In this document: piece after piece, positions 35,683 through 46,387 of the stretch
Numbering within the stretch: position 1 is the stretch's first letter
How the letters are laid out: every line of letters begins with the position of its first letter
Assembly (NCBI RefSeq): GCF_902498995.1
Contig: NZ_CABVLY010000002.1
Location: forward strand, 1-64,000
Source of the DNA: Burkholderia anthina
GTDB taxonomy: Bacteria; Pseudomonadota; Gammaproteobacteria; Burkholderiales; Burkholderiaceae
Direction: 5' to 3'
DNA length: 64,000 bases
Made by a program: the position numbers and the translations under genes
Notes under the pieces: model-generated
The model's database searches: none
The model's input: the letters and a program-made list of their open reading frames with translations, nothing else
What the model was told of the DNA's origin: nothing

Positions 35683-38424
35683 ATGACGGACCTGTCCAAC
35701 GGTATCGATGCCACGCGGCGCGCGGGCCTCGCCCACGCCGACGCCGACCCGGAAGAAACCGCCGAATGGCTGGAGTCGCTCGACGCCGTCGTCGCGCACG
35801 CGGGCAAGGAACGCGCGCAATACCTGCTCGACCGGCTCGCCGCGCATGCGCACGGCCGTGGGCTCGCGGCGCCGCGCGGCCCCGTCACGCCGTACGTGAA
35901 CACGATCGCCGCGCACGAACAGCCGCCCTATCCGGGCGACGTCGAGCTCGAAGAGCGGCTGTCCGCCGCGCTGCGCTGGAATGCGCTCGCGATGGTCGTG
36001 CGCGCGAACCGCGCGTATGGCGAGCTCGGCGGCCACATCGCGAGCTACGCGTCGGCGTCCGACCTGTTCGAAACCGGCTTCAACCATTTCTTCCGCGCGG
36101 CGCCGGCCGGCAGCAGCGACGCCGGTGACGGCAGCGGCGCCGGCGGCGATCTCGTCTACTTTCAGCCGCATTCGTCTCCGGGCGTCTATGCGCGTGCGTA
36201 CCTCGAAGGTTTTCTCGGCGAAGCGCATCTCACGCACTACCGTCGCGAAATCGCCGGCCCCGGGCTGTGTTCGTATCCGCATCCGTGGCTGATGCCGGAC
36301 TTCTGGCAGTTCCCGACGGGTTCGATGGGCATCGGCCCGATCAACGCGATCTACCAGGCGCGCTTCATGCGTTACCTGCAGCATCGCGGGCTCGCGAACA
36401 CCGGCGGCCGCACCGTGTGGGGCTTCTTCGGCGACGGCGAAATGGACGAACCCGAGTCGCTCGGCGCGCTGTCGCTCGCCGCGCGCGAAGGGCTCGACAA
36501 CCTCGTGTTCGTGATCAACTGCAACCTGCAGCGGCTCGACGGCCCCGTGCGCGGCAACGGCCGCGTGATCGACGAGCTCGAGGCGCTGTTCGCCGGCGCC
36601 GGCTGGAACACGATCAAGGTGCTGTGGGGCGCCGACTGGGATCCGCTGTTCGCGCGCGACCACGCCGGCGCGCTCGCGCGCGCGTTCGCCGACACCGTCG
36701 ACGGCCAGTTCCAGACCTTCTCCGCGAACGACGGCGCCTACAACCGCGCGCGCTTTTTCAGCCGCGACCCGGCGCTCGAAGCGCTCGCCGCGCAGCTCAC
36801 CGACGCGGAAATCGACCGTCTGCGCCGCGGCGGCCACGACGCACGCAAGCTGCACGCCGCGTATGCGCGCGCGCTCGCGCATCGCGGCCAGCCGACCGTG
36901 ATCCTCGCGAAGACGATGAAGGGTTACGGGATGGGCGCGGCCGGCCAGGGACGCATGACGACCCACCAGCAGAAGAAGCTCGACGTCGACGACCTGAAGG
37001 CGTTCCGCGACCGCTTCCGGCTGCCGCTGTCGGATCTCGACGTCGAGCAGCTCAAGTTCTACAAACCAGCCGAAGACAGCCCCGAGATGCGTTACCTGCA
37101 TGCTCGCCGGGCTGCCCTGGGCGGCTATCTGCCCAGAAGGCGGATGGCGGCGTCGAAGGGGCTGACCGTCCCGCCGACGCCGGCCTGGGGTGCGTTCGCG
37201 CTGGACGCGGCGGGCCGCGAGATGTCGACGACGATGGCGCTGGTGCGCATGCTCGGCGCGCTGCTGAAGGATCCCGGGCTGGGCCCGCGCGTCGTGCCGA
37301 TCGTCGCGGACGAAGCGCGCACCTTCGGGATGGCGAACCTGTTCCGGCAGGTCGGCATCTATTCGCCGGTCGGACAGCGCTACGAACCCGAGGATCTCGG
37401 CTCGATGCTCTACTACCGCGAGGACACGCGCGGACAGATTCTCGAGGAAGGGATTTCGGAAGCGGGCGCAGTGTCGTCGTGGATCGCCGCCGCGACCGCA
37501 TACAGCGTGCACGACCTGCCGATGCTGCCGTTCTACATCTACTACTCGATGTTCGGCTTCCAGCGCATCGGCGACCTGATCTGGGCCGCCGCCGACCAGC
37601 GCTCGCGCGGCTTTCTCGTCGGCGCGACGTCGGGCCGCACGACGCTCGGCGGCGAGGGCCTGCAGCACCAGGACGGCAGCAGCCACCTCGCCGCATCGAC
37701 GATTCCGAACTGCCGCGCGTACGATCCGGCGTTTGCCTACGAAGTCGCAACCATCGTCGATGCCGGCATGCGCGAGATGGTCGAGCAGCAGCACGACGTG
37801 TTCTATTACGTGACGGTCACGAACGAGAACTACGCGCAGCCGTCGATGCCCGACGACGATCCGGCCGCGCGGCGCGACGGCATCCTGAAGGGCATGCACC
37901 GGCTGCCGTGCGCATCGAATGAAGCCGCGCGCGTGCAGTTGCTCGGCGCGGGCGCGATTCTCGGCGAAGTGCTCGCCGCGCAGCGGATGCTGAAGGACGA
38001 CTGGGGGATCGACGCGGCCGTGTGGAGCGTCACGAGCTTCAGCGAACTGCAGCGCGACGGGATGGAAGCCGAGCGGCTGTCACGGCTCGGCGACGCGGCG
38101 GTCGCACCTTATGTCACGCAGCAGCTTGCCGCGACGCACGGCCCCGTGATCGCGGCGACCGACTACGTGCGTGCGGTGCCCGAGCTGATCCGCGCCTGCG
38201 TGCCGCGCCGCTACGTGACGCTCGGCACCGACGGGTTCGGTCGCAGCGACACGCGCGATGCACTGCGCGCGTTCTTCGAAGTGGATCGCGCGAGCATCGT
38301 GCTCGCCGCGCTGAAGGCGCTCGCGGACGACGGCGAACTCGATGCGGCCCTCCTGCGCGCAGCGCGTGAGCGGCTCGGCAAGGCGGTGCAGCAGCAACCG
38401 GGGGCAGCGCCGTGGCAACGTTGA
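35683..38424 (+). CDS. mdeB: Orphan homodimeric 2-oxoacid dehydrogenase E1 (AceE paralogue; MdeB-like 2-oxobutyrate candidate)
   Basis: 913 aa, full-length AceE-type E1. The TPP/Mg site reads FFGDGEMDEPESLG...INCNLQRLDGPV. Also present: ARTFGMANLFRQVGIYSP and TNENYAQPSMPDD. Start ATG 35683 with GGGAG. No E2 or E3 gene is near, so it must borrow these or act as a decarboxylase. An E1 paralogue beside an Lrp gene is the layout of P. putida MdeB, active on 2-oxobutyrate. The ACC deaminase gene 1 kb downstream makes exactly that acid. A plain pyruvate role cannot be excluded. Confidence 0.82.
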   Translation: MTDLSNGIDATRRAGLAHADADPEETAEWLESLDAVVAHAGKERAQYLLDRLAAHAHGRGLAAPRGPVTPYVNTIAAHEQPPYPGDVELEERLSAALRWNALAMVVRANRAYGELGGHIASYASASDLFETGFNHFFRAAPAGSSDAGDGSGAGGDLVYFQPHSSPGVYARAYLEGFLGEAHLTHYRREIAGPGLCSYPHPWLMPDFWQFPTGSMGIGPINAIYQARFMRYLQHRGLANTGGRTVWGFFGDGEMDEPESLGALSLAAREGLDNLVFVINCNLQRLDGPVRGNGRVIDELEALFAGAGWNTIKVLWGADWDPLFARDHAGALARAFADTVDGQFQTFSANDGAYNRARFFSRDPALEALAAQLTDAEIDRLRRGGHDARKLHAAYARALAHRGQPTVILAKTMKGYGMGAAGQGRMTTHQQKKLDVDDLKAFRDRFRLPLSDLDVEQLKFYKPAEDSPEMRYLHARRAALGGYLPRRRMAASKGLTVPPTPAWGAFALDAAGREMSTTMALVRMLGALLKDPGLGPRVVPIVADEARTFGMANLFRQVGIYSPVGQRYEPEDLGSMLYYREDTRGQILEEGISEAGAVSSWIAAATAYSVHDLPMLPFYIYYSMFGFQRIGDLIWAAADQRSRGFLVGATSGRTTLGGEGLQHQDGSSHLAASTIPNCRAYDPAFAYEVATIVDAGMREMVEQQHDVFYYVTVTNENYAQPSMPDDDPAARRDGILKGMHRLPCASNEAARVQLLGAGAILGEVLAAQRMLKDDWGIDAAVWSVTSFSELQRDGMEAERLSRLGDAAVAPYVTQQLAATHGPVIAATDYVRAVPELIRACVPRRYVTLGTDGFGRSDTRDALRAFFEVDRASIVLAALKALADDGELDAALLRAARERLGKAVQQQPGAAPWQR

Positions 38425-38698
38425 CGGTGCGCCCGGCGCCGCTTGCATCCTGTCTTTTGTGGATACGGGACGGGACAGTTCGAACGCCACGCGTGACGCC
38501 GTATGGCAGAAAGTCGAAGCGATCTTGCAAGGCCAGTCACGGAGCATGAGCGGATAAAGCGACGCCCGTATGCCCGTATTCCAGCGCGTGCGGAAGGTTG
38601 GAACAATACCGCCGTCACATGCGGCAAATAAAAATCACAGGCGCGGCACGCGTCGCGCCGTGCACAACGGCTGACAAGCCCTGCCCCATCACCACGCG

Positions 38699-39199
38699 CT
38701 ACAACGGCAGCGCATGCGTCGACAGAATCTCCTTGAGCACCATGAACGAGCGCACCTGCCGCACCCCGGGCAGGTACAGCAGTTGATCGGCGTGCAGCCG
38801 GTTGAAGCTCTCGTTGTCGCGCGTGCGCACCAGCATGAAGTAGTCGAACTCGCCGGTCACCACGTGGCATTCGACGCATCCCGACACTTTCTGCGCGGCC
38901 TTCTCGAATTCGGCGAACGCCTCCGGCGTCGAACGATCGAGCACGAAGCCGATCACGACCAGCATCCCGGCGCCGAGCGGCTTCGGATCGAGCAGCGCGA
39001 CGATGCCGCGGATCAGCCCCGTTTCCTTCAATCGCTCGACGCGCCGCAGGCACGCCGGCGCGCTCAGCTTCACCTTCGCGGCGAGGCTCACGTTCGAGAT
39101 CGACGCGTCCTGCTGCAGTTGCCGCAGGATCGCGCGGTCGATGCGATCGAGCGCCGGCGCGGCGTCGGCCGGCGCCGCGTTACCGCGATCTAATTTCAT
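38699..39199 (-). CDS. acdR: Lrp/AsnC-family regulator of ACC deaminase
   Basis: 166 aa from ATG 39199, preceded by AGGAGG. HTH near residues 25-65 (LDRIDRAILRQLQQDASISN, LSAPACLRRVERLK) and RAM domain (VVTGEFDYFMLVRTRD). Divergent from acdS with 191 bp between starts, the usual acdR-acdS layout; AcdR proteins respond to ACC and leucine in studied bacteria. A second Lrp gene 3.2 kb away controls the E1-like gene; the two are related but not copies. Confidence 0.87.
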   Translation of the reverse strand: MKLDRGNAAPADAAPALDRIDRAILRQLQQDASISNVSLAAKVKLSAPACLRRVERLKETGLIRGIVALLDPKPLGAGMLVVIGFVLDRSTPEAFAEFEKAAQKVSGCVECHVVTGEFDYFMLVRTRDNESFNRLHADQLLYLPGVRQVRSFMVLKEILSTHALPL

Positions 39200-39390
39200 T
39201 GCGCCTCCTGTCGATTTCACGAATCAAAATTATTCCATTCATTCATACCACATCGATAACGTAGGTCTTCACGATTTATTTCGCAAGCTCATTTCTCGCG
39301 GTCCTGCCTATCATTTTTCCATCGGAACACGGGCCGCACGCCGCGCCCGACCGATCCGGTTTCCCGCCCACCGCCCTTCGGAGCTTGTCG

Positions 39391-40407
39391 ATGAATCTGC
39401 AACGTTTCCCCCGTTATCCGCTCACGTTCGGCCCGACGCCGATCCAGCCGCTCAAGCGCCTGAGCGCGCATCTCGGCGGCAAGGTCGAGCTGTATGCGAA
39501 GCGCGAGGACTGCAACAGCGGCCTCGCGTTCGGCGGCAACAAGACGCGCAAGCTCGAATACCTCGTCCCCGACGCGCTCGCGCAAGGCGCCGACACGCTC
39601 GTGTCGATCGGCGGCGTGCAGTCGAACCAGACCCGCCAGGTCGCGGCCGTCGCCGCGCATCTCGGGATGAAGTGCGTGCTCGTGCAGGAGCACTGGGTCA
39701 ACTACGAAGATCCGGTGTACGACCGCGTCGGCAATATCCAGCTGTCGCGGATGATGGGCGCCGACGTGCGGCTCGTGTCGGACGGCTTCGACATCGGCAT
39801 TCGCCGCAGCTGGGAAGAAGCGATGGAGGGCGTGCGGCAGGCCGGCGGCAAGCCGTATCCGATTCCGGCCGGGTGTTCCGAACATCCGCTCGGCGGCCTC
39901 GGGTTCGTCGGCTTCGCGGAAGAAGTGCGCGAGCAGGAAGCGCAACTCGGGTTCAAGTTCGATTACGTCGTGGTCTGCTCGGTCACGGGCAGCACGCAGG
40001 CAGGGATGGTCGTCGGCTTCGCGGCCGACGGGCGCGCGGATCGCGTGATCGGCATCGACGCGTCGGCGACGCCCGAACGCACGCACGAACAGATCACGCG
40101 CATCGCGCGGCATACGGCCGAACTAGTGGGCCTCGGCCGCGACATCGACGAAAAGGATGTGGTGCTCGACACGCGCTATGCCGGGCCTGAATACGGGCTG
40201 CCGAACGACGGCACGCTGGACGCGATTCGTCTGTGCGCACGGCTGGAAGGCATGCTGACCGACCCCGTCTACGAAGGGAAATCGATGCACGGAATGATCG
40301 ACAAGGTGCGCCTCGGCGAATTCGAGCCGGGATCGAAGGTGCTCTATGCGCATCTCGGCGGGGTGCCCGCGTTGAGCGCGTACTCGGAGATCTTCCGCAA
40401 CGGCTGA
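39391..40407 (+). CDS. acdS: 1-aminocyclopropane-1-carboxylate deaminase
   Basis: PLP enzyme that splits ACC, the ethylene precursor of plants, to ammonia and 2-oxobutyrate. It lowers plant ethylene and supplies nitrogen to plant-associated bacteria. Exactly 338 aa. PLP Lys51 is in [11 protein letters not shown], the substrate-pocket Tyr-Glu pair in [12 protein letters not shown], and the start [20 protein letters not shown] is the family opening. ATG 39391 with GGAG 7 bp before; an in-frame TTG at 39385 is not preferred. High confidence that it is true ACC deaminase rather than D-cysteine desulfhydrase. Confidence 0.95.
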   Translation: MNLQRFPRYPLTFGPTPIQPLKRLSAHLGGKVELYAKREDCNSGLAFGGNKTRKLEYLVPDALAQGADTLVSIGGVQSNQTRQVAAVAAHLGMKCVLVQEHWVNYEDPVYDRVGNIQLSRMMGADVRLVSDGFDIGIRRSWEEAMEGVRQAGGKPYPIPAGCSEHPLGGLGFVGFAEEVREQEAQLGFKFDYVVVCSVTGSTQAGMVVGFAADGRADRVIGIDASATPERTHEQITRIARHTAELVGLGRDIDEKDVVLDTRYAGPEYGLPNDGTLDAIRLCARLEGMLTDPVYEGKSMHGMIDKVRLGEFEPGSKVLYAHLGGVPALSAYSEIFRNG

Positions 40408-40854
40408 TGTCCGGTCGATATCGGCCCGGCGCGCGTTCATGCGCGCCGTGAGGTAAAGCCGGCCCGGGCGGCGATTGTCCGCATCGGGCCGCGGTCATTT
40501 GCGATTCGGCATGCCATGCGCAGCCCGGCCGGCTATTCCATCTCTCCGCTGCATCCGGACGTCATCGGCCGCGCCCCGAATCGCAGGTGCGCAAGCCGCG
40601 CCGGCCGGCATCGTGACGGCAATCGACGGTTTTGCGTAGCGCGCTGATACGACAATTCATGCAGCGAACGCACATCGCGCCCAAAATCGTGCAAGACAGA
40701 GTGTTCTCGCATGCGCGCTCGTACTTGTTCAATATCCACACCCGCAACCGTTTCGTAATATCCCCGGCTATATCAACGAGCCGGCGCAAACGTTTGAGAC
40801 CGGTCCATATTTTCCGATCCGGGGTGGAATATTCAATTCATCCGTCGCACTCAC
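40408..40854. promoter_or_regulatory. Upstream region of the tps operon
   Basis: 447-bp gap that becomes A/T-richer towards its right end. TAATAT-like -10 sequences near 40756-40762 and an 8-bp GAATATTC palindrome at 40827-40834 lie before the tpsB start. No gene is supported. It should hold the promoter of the two-partner secretion operon and could be a target of the RcsB-like regulator encoded downstream. Confidence 0.4.
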
Positions 40855-42627
40855 GTGCCGGCGATCGCCGGCACGTCGACCGCCGTCTCCGGTTTGCCGG
40901 CGATGCCGCAACCGGCAACCGTCGTCACGCCGCACGCGCCTCGCGACCCGCACACCAGCGCCCGCACACGGCGGGCCGCGTTACCGCGCCCCTGGTGCTT
41001 CGCCGCGGCGCTGCTCCTGCCCGGCCTGGTCCATGCGCAGCCGATACCCGGCGCCGGACAATCGATGCGCGACATCGAGACCGTGCGGCCGTCGCTGCCG
41101 GCCGCCACCGCCCCGCAAATCGACATCGCGCCCGCCGAACCCGCCCCTGCGTCGCCCGATGAAGCAGGCCCGCGCGTCACGGTCAGCGCATTCGCCATCG
41201 AAGGCAATGCGGCCATTCCCGCCGCGCGGCTCGCCCCGCTGCTCGGCGATCTGGTCGGCGGCGAACTGAGCTTCGGCGATCTTCAACAGGCCGCCAACCG
41301 GATCACGACGTACTACCGCGAACACGGCTACGTCCTCGCCCGCGCGTATCTTCCCCGCCAGGACATCGAACACGGCATCGTGCGCATCGCCGTCGTCGAA
41401 GGCCGCTACGGACAGATCGAATTGCACAACCGCACGCGCGTGCTGGACCGCGCGCTGCGTCAACCGCTGGCGTCGCTGCAGCCCGGCGAAATCGCGCACG
41501 GCAACCGTCTCGAGCGCAGCCTCATGCTGCTGAACGAGATCCCCGGCGTCGATGCGAAGGGCACGCTGCGGCCCGGCGCCGAACCTGGCACGACCGACCT
41601 CGTGATCGATGCCGAACGCGGTCGCTTCGCCACCGGCTCGATCGAACTCGACAACTTCGGCGATCCGCTGACGGGCCGCTATCGCGCGACCGGCAGCGTC
41701 GACGTCAATGCGCCGCTGCGGGTCGGCGACCGCTTCTCGCTGCGCGGACTGACGAGCAACACGAATCAGCGCTATTACCGCGCGTCGTATCAACTGCCCG
41801 TCGGCCCCGCATCGACCCGCATCGGCATCGCATATTCCGACATGGACTACCGGATCGGCCGCGACCTCAAGGACCTGCGCTACCACGGCGGTGCCGACGT
41901 TCGCTCCGCGTTCGTCACGCAGCCGCTACTGCGCAGCAGGCGCGCGAGCCTCGACGCGCAGGTCGTCTACGAAAACAAGCATCTGCGCGACGTGTACGGC
42001 GCGTTCGACGTGGTCAACGACAAGACCGTCGATCTGTGGTCGTTCGGTGTGAGCGGCAACCAGCAGGACACTTTCGGCGGCGGCGGCAGAAGCGGCTTCT
42101 CCGCCACGCTCGGCATCGGCCATCTGAGCGGCAACGATCCGTTCGACATGGACTACTACGTGCATACGCAAGGCCAGTTCGCGAAGCTGAATGTCAGCGC
42201 GCTGCGGCTCCAGGCGCTCGGCTCGCGATTGCAGCTCTATATCCAGCTCAGTGCGCAACTGTCGTCGCGCAATCTCGACGCATCCGAAAAATTCAGTCTC
42301 GGCGGCCCGTACGGCGTGCGTGCATTCGCACTCGGCGCCGGCAGCGGCGATCAGGGTTGGCAAGCCACGGCCGAACTGCGCCATCTCGTCGCGCCCGGCT
42401 GGCAACTGAGCGCATTCGCCGACACGGGACGCATTCAGCTCAGCAAGCAGCGATGGTCGCGCGAGCGCAACACCGTGCAATTGTCGTCGCTCGGCATCGG
42501 GGCGAGCTGGTTCGGCACGCGTCGTCAGGCCAGCGTCACCGCCGCGCTGCCGGTCGGCTACACCGACCCGGTCGCGTCGGCCACGCGTTCGCCAAGCATC
42601 TGGTTTCAGGCCGCACAGTATTTCTGA
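40855..42627 (+). CDS. TpsB outer-membrane transporter of two-partner secretion (FhaC/ShlB family)
   Basis: Up to 590 aa. A signal peptide (CFAAALLLPGLVHAQ) follows an unusually long N-region; the start may be GTG 40855 or ATG 40903. A POTRA domain (RVTVSAFAIEGNAAIPAARL; then YYREHGYVLARAYLP) precedes a 16-strand barrel with the Omp85 loop (SLGGPYGVRAFALGAGSGD) and terminal Phe. It exports the TpsA proteins encoded next through the outer membrane. One TpsB for two TpsA genes suggests both are its clients. Confidence 0.9.
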   Translation: MPAIAGTSTAVSGLPAMPQPATVVTPHAPRDPHTSARTRRAALPRPWCFAAALLLPGLVHAQPIPGAGQSMRDIETVRPSLPAATAPQIDIAPAEPAPASPDEAGPRVTVSAFAIEGNAAIPAARLAPLLGDLVGGELSFGDLQQAANRITTYYREHGYVLARAYLPRQDIEHGIVRIAVVEGRYGQIELHNRTRVLDRALRQPLASLQPGEIAHGNRLERSLMLLNEIPGVDAKGTLRPGAEPGTTDLVIDAERGRFATGSIELDNFGDPLTGRYRATGSVDVNAPLRVGDRFSLRGLTSNTNQRYYRASYQLPVGPASTRIGIAYSDMDYRIGRDLKDLRYHGGADVRSAFVTQPLLRSRRASLDAQVVYENKHLRDVYGAFDVVNDKTVDLWSFGVSGNQQDTFGGGGRSGFSATLGIGHLSGNDPFDMDYYVHTQGQFAKLNVSALRLQALGSRLQLYIQLSAQLSSRNLDASEKFSLGGPYGVRAFALGAGSGDQGWQATAELRHLVAPGWQLSAFADTGRIQLSKQRWSRERNTVQLSSLGIGASWFGTRRQASVTAALPVGYTDPVASATRSPSIWFQAAQYF

Positions 42628-42799
42628 GCGGCGGCCGACCTGCGGCCCGCCACATGTCGGGGCGCAAGCAGCATGGGTGGCATAGCCACCCGCACCGTCG
42701 GAAGCGCGCATGTCGCGTCTTTCCGATTTCCCATCTTCGTTAGGTATACGTATCAATACGAAGTGGTCACCCTGTAGTTTTCCTGAGGAACATCATTTC

Positions 42800-43759
42800 A
42801 TGAACAAGACCTACGCACTGGTCTGGAACCAGACCCAGGGATGCTGGAGCGCCGTTGGGGAAACCGCGCGCCGCCGCACCAAGCCCGGCAGCGCCAAGCG
42901 CATCGCCGCCACCCTCTCGCTGCTCGGCTTCACCTCGCTGCCCGCCTTCGCGCTGCCCACCGGCGAGAACATCGCCGCCGGCAAGGCCGACATCGTTCGC
43001 GAAAACGACGGCAAGTCGATGTCCATCAACCAGCACACCGACAAGCTCATCACCAACTGGAACGACTTCAGCATCGCCGGCAACGAGCGCGTGTCGTTCC
43101 ATCAGCCCGGCACCACGTCGATCGCGCTGAACCGCGTGATCGGCAACAACGGCAGCCAGATTCACGGCCAGCTCGACGCCAACGGCAAGGTTTTCCTCGT
43201 CAACCCCAACGGCGTGCTGTTCGGCTCCGGCGCACAGATCAACGTCGGCGGCCTCGTCGCGTCCACCCAGAACATCGCCGACGCGGACTTCCTCGCAGGT
43301 AACTACCGCTTCTCGGGCAACTCCACCGCGTCGATCGTCAACGACGGCCACATCGCCGCCGACGACGGCGGCAGCGTCGCGCTGCTCGGTGCGCGCGTAT
43401 CCAACAACGGCGTGATCCAGGCGAAGATGGGGCGCATCGCGCTCGGCGCAGGCAATACGTTCAAGGTCAACTTCGACGGCAACGATCTCCTCAGCCTGCA
43501 GGTCGAAGGCGGCGCGGTCGATGCGCAGGCCAGCAACGGCGGCCTGCTCAAGGCCGACGGCGGCGAAGTGCTGATGACCGCGCGCGCAGCGGGCAACCTG
43601 CTGAACGCCGTCGTCAACAACACCGGCACGATCGAGGCGAAGGGCCTCGCCAGCCGCGCCGGCAAGATCACGCTCGACGGCGGCACCGTCAAGGTCGCCG
43701 GCACGCTCGACACGAGCGCGGCCGAAACCGGCGCACCGGCCGGCTCGGTCGTCACGCGC
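42800..43759 (+). repeat. Long direct repeat, copy 1 (5' part of tpsA 1)
   Basis: About 950 bp nearly identical to 46388-47348, covering the signal peptide and TPS domain. Long matching runs are visible at DNA level (for example the NPNGVLFGSG region), with only scattered changes, many silent. Recombination between copies would delete about 3.6 kb and fuse the two genes. Confidence 0.85.
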
Positions 43760-46213
43760 GGCGAGCGCGTCGACGTCGCCGCCGACACGCGCGTCGACAC
43801 GCGTGCAGGCGGCACCGCCGGCACCTGGTCCATCGAAGCCGCCAATGCCGGCGTGAACGGCGATCGTTCGATCGGCGCCGACACGCTGTCGCGCAACCTC
43901 GGCACGACCAGCGTCGCACTGACGAACACGCAAGGCGACCTGACGGTCGGCGGCCCGGTGTCATGGAACGGCGATCGCGCGCTCACGCTCACGTCGCAGA
44001 AGGGCAACGTCGATCTGCAGCAGACGCTGTCGGCCACTGGCGCGAATGCCAACCTGAACGTCAACGCCGCCGACAAGATCCGCATCAACGATGCAGTCAA
44101 GCTCACCGGCCGCAACGCGCACCTCGAACTCAATTCGAAGAACGGCCATACGCTGAACAACAACGCTGCCGTGACGCTGTCCGGCGACAACGCATCGTTC
44201 CGCTCGAACGGCGAGGACTACAAGGTTCTCCATACCGTGGCCGACCTGCGTAACGTCGATGCAAACCGCGGCGGCCGCTACGTGATCGGCAACACGATCG
44301 ACGGCGCGAATACGAGCTTCCGCAGCATCGGCGGCAACCAATCGTTCTACGGCGTATTCGACGGCCTCGGCAACACGATCGAGCGCCTGCGCATCTCCAA
44401 CCCGGGCCAGTCGAACGTCGGCCTGTTCTCGCACAACGCCGGCCGCATCGCCAACCTCAACCTGCGTGACATCGTGACGACCGCATCGGGTCAGCCGTAT
44501 TGGCTGACTTCGATCGGCACGCTCGCCGGCAGCAACTCGGGCGTGATCTCGAACGTGACGGCCAACAACGTCACGGTCTCGGCCACGGGCTCGGCAATCA
44601 TCGGCGGTCTCGTCGGCTCCAACTATGGCGGCACGATCGAGCACGCGAAGGTCACCGGCCGCATCGACGGCGATCGCTACGCGCAGTCGATCGGCGGCCT
44701 CGTGGGTGAAAACCTGACGCTGCTGGACCAGCCTCCGGTGACGGCCACCATCCGCGACAGCCACGCCGACGTCGAGGTGAACGCCGCGCACGACGGCCCC
44801 ACCGGCGGCCTGGTCGGGCACAACACCGGCTTGATCGAGCGCTCGTCGAGCGCGGGGCGCATCAACGCGACGGGCGCCAGCCCGATGGTCGGCGGGCTCG
44901 TCGGCTTCAACGACGGCAACGGCATCATCAAGCAGTCGTCGTCGTCCGCAAGCGTGACTGCGCGCAACAACGCCATCGCAGGCGGGCTCGTCGGCCTCAA
45001 CCTGGCCACCATCACGGATTCGCGCGCCAGCGGCAAGGTGAGCGTCGGTGAACGCAGCGTCGCCGGCGGCCTCGCGGGCGTGAACCTGGGTCAGATCGAC
45101 GCGTCCACGGCCGACGGCGACGTGTTCGCAGCCGCCTCGAGCACGATCGGCGGGCTCGTCGGCACCAACAGCGGCCGGATCATGAAGTCGCAGGCCAACG
45201 GCAACGTGACGGCGGGCAGCAACGCGGTAGCCGGCGGCTTCGCCGGCTACAACGACGGCGACATCGACGGGTCGACCGCGACGGGCAACGTCGTCGCGGG
45301 CGCCGACAGCGTCGCCGGCGGCTTCGCCGGGCGCAACGGCAAGACGGGCCGCATCCATGCATCCGACGCGCAAGGTCACGTGCGGGCCACGGGCAAATCG
45401 ACGCTCGGCGGCTTTGCCGGCGCGAACGACGGCTTCATCGAGACGTCCCTCGCCAGCGGCAACGTGGCCGGCGACCACAACAGCACGGTCGGCGGCTTCG
45501 TCGGCACGAATGCCGGCACGATCGAGGCATCCGACGCATCCGGCGACGTGGCCGCGGGCGACAACGGCACGGCGGGCGGCTTTGCCGGGATCAACACCGG
45601 TACGCTGGATTCCTCCAACGCATCGGGCACCGTCACCGTCCGGAACGCCAGCACGGCGGGCGGCCTCGTGGGGCTCAACCAGGGCCTCGTCCGCACGTCG
45701 AGCGCCAACGGCAAGGTATTGGCCGGGCAATCGAGCTACGCCGGCGGCCTCGCGGGCCGTAACAGCGGGACGATCGCAGATTCCCGCGCGACGGGCGCGG
45801 TGAAGGCGGGCGACTTCTCGTCGGCCGGCGGCCTGGTCGGCAGCAACGAGAACGGGACCATCGCACGGTCAACGGCGTCGGGCGACGTCGAAGCCGGCAT
45901 GCAGGGCAAGGTCGGCGGCCTCGTCGGCAGCCTGACCGGGACAGTCGACCAGTCGCGCGCGACGGGTTCCGTCAAGGGCGGCGACGCCAGCTACGTCGGC
46001 GGCCTCGTCGGCAGCAACGGCGGCATCATCACGGCCTCGTCGTCGAGCGGCACCGTATCCGGCGGCCGGTACGCGCGGCTGGGCGGGCTCGTCGGCGGCA
46101 ATTTCGGTTTCGTCTACGGCTCGTCGAGCACCAGCCGCGTCGATGTGAAGCCGGGCTACGACCAATCCTACGGCGCACTGGTCGGCGTGAACTACGGTCA
46201 GGTGAAGCCCTGA
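42800..46213 (+). CDS. TpsA exoprotein 1, GLUG-repeat adhesin
   Basis: 1137 aa from ATG 42800 (TGAGGAA upstream). An extended signal peptide region (MNKTYALVWNQTQGCWSAVG) precedes the hydrophobic core and TPS/haemagglutination-activity domain (residues about 50-320, with NPNGVLFGSGAQINVGGLVA, the NPNGI-type motif needed for TpsB recognition). Residues about 560-1130 hold some 18 GLUG repeats (GGLVGSNxGxI...G, roughly 28 aa apart), forming a beta-helical rod. No C-terminal toxin or VENN boundary is present, so it is an adhesin rather than a contact-inhibition toxin. Exported by the TpsB encoded just upstream. Confidence 0.9.
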   Translation: MNKTYALVWNQTQGCWSAVGETARRRTKPGSAKRIAATLSLLGFTSLPAFALPTGENIAAGKADIVRENDGKSMSINQHTDKLITNWNDFSIAGNERVSFHQPGTTSIALNRVIGNNGSQIHGQLDANGKVFLVNPNGVLFGSGAQINVGGLVASTQNIADADFLAGNYRFSGNSTASIVNDGHIAADDGGSVALLGARVSNNGVIQAKMGRIALGAGNTFKVNFDGNDLLSLQVEGGAVDAQASNGGLLKADGGEVLMTARAAGNLLNAVVNNTGTIEAKGLASRAGKITLDGGTVKVAGTLDTSAAETGAPAGSVVTRGERVDVAADTRVDTRAGGTAGTWSIEAANAGVNGDRSIGADTLSRNLGTTSVALTNTQGDLTVGGPVSWNGDRALTLTSQKGNVDLQQTLSATGANANLNVNAADKIRINDAVKLTGRNAHLELNSKNGHTLNNNAAVTLSGDNASFRSNGEDYKVLHTVADLRNVDANRGGRYVIGNTIDGANTSFRSIGGNQSFYGVFDGLGNTIERLRISNPGQSNVGLFSHNAGRIANLNLRDIVTTASGQPYWLTSIGTLAGSNSGVISNVTANNVTVSATGSAIIGGLVGSNYGGTIEHAKVTGRIDGDRYAQSIGGLVGENLTLLDQPPVTATIRDSHADVEVNAAHDGPTGGLVGHNTGLIERSSSAGRINATGASPMVGGLVGFNDGNGIIKQSSSSASVTARNNAIAGGLVGLNLATITDSRASGKVSVGERSVAGGLAGVNLGQIDASTADGDVFAAASSTIGGLVGTNSGRIMKSQANGNVTAGSNAVAGGFAGYNDGDIDGSTATGNVVAGADSVAGGFAGRNGKTGRIHASDAQGHVRATGKSTLGGFAGANDGFIETSLASGNVAGDHNSTVGGFVGTNAGTIEASDASGDVAAGDNGTAGGFAGINTGTLDSSNASGTVTVRNASTAGGLVGLNQGLVRTSSANGKVLAGQSSYAGGLAGRNSGTIADSRATGAVKAGDFSSAGGLVGSNENGTIARSTASGDVEAGMQGKVGGLVGSLTGTVDQSRATGSVKGGDASYVGGLVGSNGGIITASSSSGTVSGGRYARLGGLVGGNFGFVYGSSSTSRVDVKPGYDQSYGALVGVNYGQVKP

Positions 46214-46387
46214 CGTGAACCCGGACGGCTCCGGCTCCGCCGCCTGAACGGCAGGCCGGATTCCGTCGCCTGCTGCGAGCGGTCCGACCGCTCGCTGCCG
46301 GCGGCCGCGAGGCCGTCGGTCGCCCCCTCCGGCCGACCAGCCGTCACGGTCGGCCGGCTCACGAAAATCAATCTGGATAACGAAACG

